Made by a program: the position numbers and the translations under genes
Part shown: positions 5,915 through 6,917 of the stretch, in pieces
Layout of the letters: the number at the start of each line of letters is the position of its first letter
How positions within the stretch are numbered: position 1 is the stretch's first letter
The notes under the pieces: model-generated
The model's input: the letters and a program-made list of their open reading frames with translations, nothing else
What the model was told of the DNA's origin: nothing
Database searches by the model: none
Assembly (NCBI GenBank): GCA_046734915.1
Contig: JBKPSC010000212.1
Coordinates: forward strand, 1 to 6,917
DNA length: 6,917 nucleotides
From: VFZL01 sp046734915
Lineage (GTDB): Bacteria; Acidobacteriota; Vicinamibacteria; Vicinamibacterales; CAVVIG01
Reading direction: 5' to 3'

Positions 5915-6289
5915 ATGCCTTTCATCATCACTGACCCGTGTATCGAAACCAAAGACACTGCGTGCGTTGACGTGTGCCCGGTGGACTGCATCCACCCGCG
6001 CAAGGACGAGCCCGAGTACGAAGCCGCGACGATGATGTACATCCATCCGGAAGAGTGCATCGACTGCGGCGCGTGCGTGCCGGCCTGCCCCGTCGCCGCG
6101 ATCTACGAGAGCACGGACGCGACGCCTTCGAATCAGAAAGATCTCATCGAAGCCAACGCGGTCTATCGCCAGGGTGACCCCGATGCGTTCGCCAAGGCCG
6201 AAGAACTCGCCAAGGCGCACATCGCCGCACAGCCCGCGCTGATGGCTATCCCCGCCGCGGAACGGCAGGCTGCGCACGCCAGTCACTAG
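5915..6289 (+). CDS. Seven-iron-type ferredoxin ([3Fe-4S][4Fe-4S])
   Basis: A 124-residue soluble electron carrier. Cysteines lie at 9, 17, 21 and 25, then 48, 51, 54 and 58. The first group, C-x7-C-x3-CP, is the pattern of the [3Fe-4S] half of bacterial seven-iron ferredoxins such as Azotobacter FdI. The second, C-x2-C-x2-C-x3-CP (ECIDCGACVPACP), holds a [4Fe-4S] cluster, with C21 expected to be its fourth ligand. C25 matches the free cysteine of FdI-like proteins. Residues 65-124 are a helical, Ala-rich tail (for example AFAKAEELAKAHIAAQP) with no metal ligands. The ATG at 5915 is fixed by its GGAG site and the family N-terminus MPFIITDPC. The redox partner is not visible in the window. The next gene probably starts inside its last codons. 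Confidence 0.92.
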   Translation: MPFIITDPCIETKDTACVDVCPVDCIHPRKDEPEYEAATMMYIHPEECIDCGACVPACPVAAIYESTDATPSNQKDLIEANAVYRQGDPDAFAKAEELAKAHIAAQPALMAIPAAERQAAHASH

Positions 6290-6917
6290 GATCGCGACCT
6301 GGAACGTCAACGGCATCCGGGCACGTCACGCGGAAGTCCAGGACTGGATGGCGCGTGAGCGCCCGGACGTCGTCTGCCTCCAGGAAATCAAAGCCACGAC
6401 CGATCAAATTCCCTCCATCCTCTTCGAGATGGAGGGCTACTGGTATTACTGGCATGGCGGCAAGGGCTACTCGGGTGTGGCCCTCCACGTCAGCCAGACC
6501 TGCTGTCCTGACCGACCGACCTTCACCCATCCCGCTTTTGATTTCGAGAATCGCATCGTCACCGTCGACATCGGCGGCCTGACCGTCGCCTCGATCTACG
6601 TCCCGAACGGAGGCAAGGACTTCACCGCCAAAATGCGGTTTCTCGAGGCGCTCGAAACGTTGGCCCGCGACTATCAGGCAGGCGGACGCACGTTGGTAAT
6701 GTGCGGCGACCTCAACATCGCCCGGACCGAAAAGGACGTTCATCCCAAGGAACGGAAGCCGCGCGCCATCGGCCAGCTGCCGGAAGAACGGACGATGCTC
6801 GAGCGCATCGTCGCCTGTGGTCTCGTGGATGTCGGCCGGGCGCTGGATCCGGACAATGATGGCCTGTTCACCTGGTGGGCACCGTGGCGCAACCTCCGCG
6901 CGCGAAACATCGGGTGG
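6270..6917 (+). CDS. xth: Exonuclease III-family AP endonuclease, 3'-truncated by window end
   Basis: About 216 codons of a DNA-repair nuclease that cuts 5' of abasic sites and removes blocked 3' ends. The frame is open to the last base and the C-terminus is missing (family length about 255-265). Metal-site and catalytic motifs are intact: ATWNVNGIRAR at the start, CLQEIKA (metal-binding Glu), GYSGVAL, NRIVTV, SIYVPNG and CGDLNIA (catalytic Asp/Asn). The end, FTWWAPWRNLRARNIGW, resembles the ExoA/ExoIII branch, where an arginine-aspartate motif should come next. The start is odd: an in-frame stop at 6240 and no ATG/GTG/TTG before the catalytic N-terminus leave CTG 6270 as the only usual near-start, giving MRTPVTRIATWNVNG. 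GGAA at 6258-6261 could be its ribosome site. ATG 6348 would remove the essential WNVNGIR segment. It overlaps the ferredoxin by 20 bp. Confidence 0.88.
   Translation, partial: MRTPVTRIATWNVNGIRARHAEVQDWMARERPDVVCLQEIKATTDQIPSILFEMEGYWYYWHGGKGYSGVALHVSQTCCPDRPTFTHPAFDFENRIVTVDIGGLTVASIYVPNGGKDFTAKMRFLEALETLARDYQAGGRTLVMCGDLNIARTEKDVHPKERKPRAIGQLPEERTMLERIVACGLVDVGRALDPDNDGLFTWWAPWRNLRARNIGW

Noticed and set aside
6246..6743. Minus-strand open frame of 165 codons
   Set aside because: Antisense to the AP endonuclease, whose catalytic motifs are all intact on the plus strand.

Overview
The window looks like chromosomal DNA from a GC-rich, Gram-negative bacterium. This rests on the strong G/C bias at third codon positions, an EmrB-type inner-membrane drug exporter and a secreted MltB-type murein hydrolase. 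The gene mix and the inverted short-repeat arrays between genes remind me of soil Acidobacteriota (Vicinamibacteria-like), but that is a guess without a database search. I see no phage, plasmid, IS, CRISPR, tRNA or rRNA sequence.

Layout: (1) 1-184 is a non-coding leader with 7-8 bp direct repeats followed by their reverse complement, a large imperfect hairpin ending about 25 bp before the first gene. (2) 185-4412 is a tight plus-strand cluster: an EmrB/DHA2 multidrug exporter, a secreted MltB-family lytic transglycosylase, a TrxC-type thioredoxin with an N-terminal zinc ribbon, and a YkgJ-like cysteine-cluster protein. The gaps are 30 bp, 1 bp and a 4-bp overlap, so the last three genes are probably translationally coupled. 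The fourth gene is split by a frameshift near 3685-3720. (3) 4413-4556 lies between convergent genes and holds a second repeat array, with heptamers of the GTCTTAA/GTCTGAA type and an inverted copy that supplies the stop codon of the next gene. (4) 4557-5291 (minus) is a chlorite-dismutase-family haem protein resembling coprohaem decarboxylase. It is divergent from a GNAT acetyltransferase (5311-5784, plus). The two start codons are only 19 bp apart, and overlapping -10 boxes in that gap suggest both mRNAs are leaderless. (5) 5915-6289 is a seven-iron-type ferredoxin with its own -10 box and ribosome site. (6) From about 6270 to the window end is a 3'-truncated ExoIII-family AP endonuclease. 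It has no ATG/GTG/TTG start ahead of its catalytic N-terminus and probably starts at a CTG inside the ferredoxin gene.

The genes are mostly housekeeping or stress functions: efflux, wall remodelling, thiol redox, haem, electron transfer and DNA repair. I found no convincing new multi-gene defence or biosynthetic system. The most unusual features are the two inverted short-repeat arrays, the 19-bp bidirectional promoter and the split YkgJ gene.
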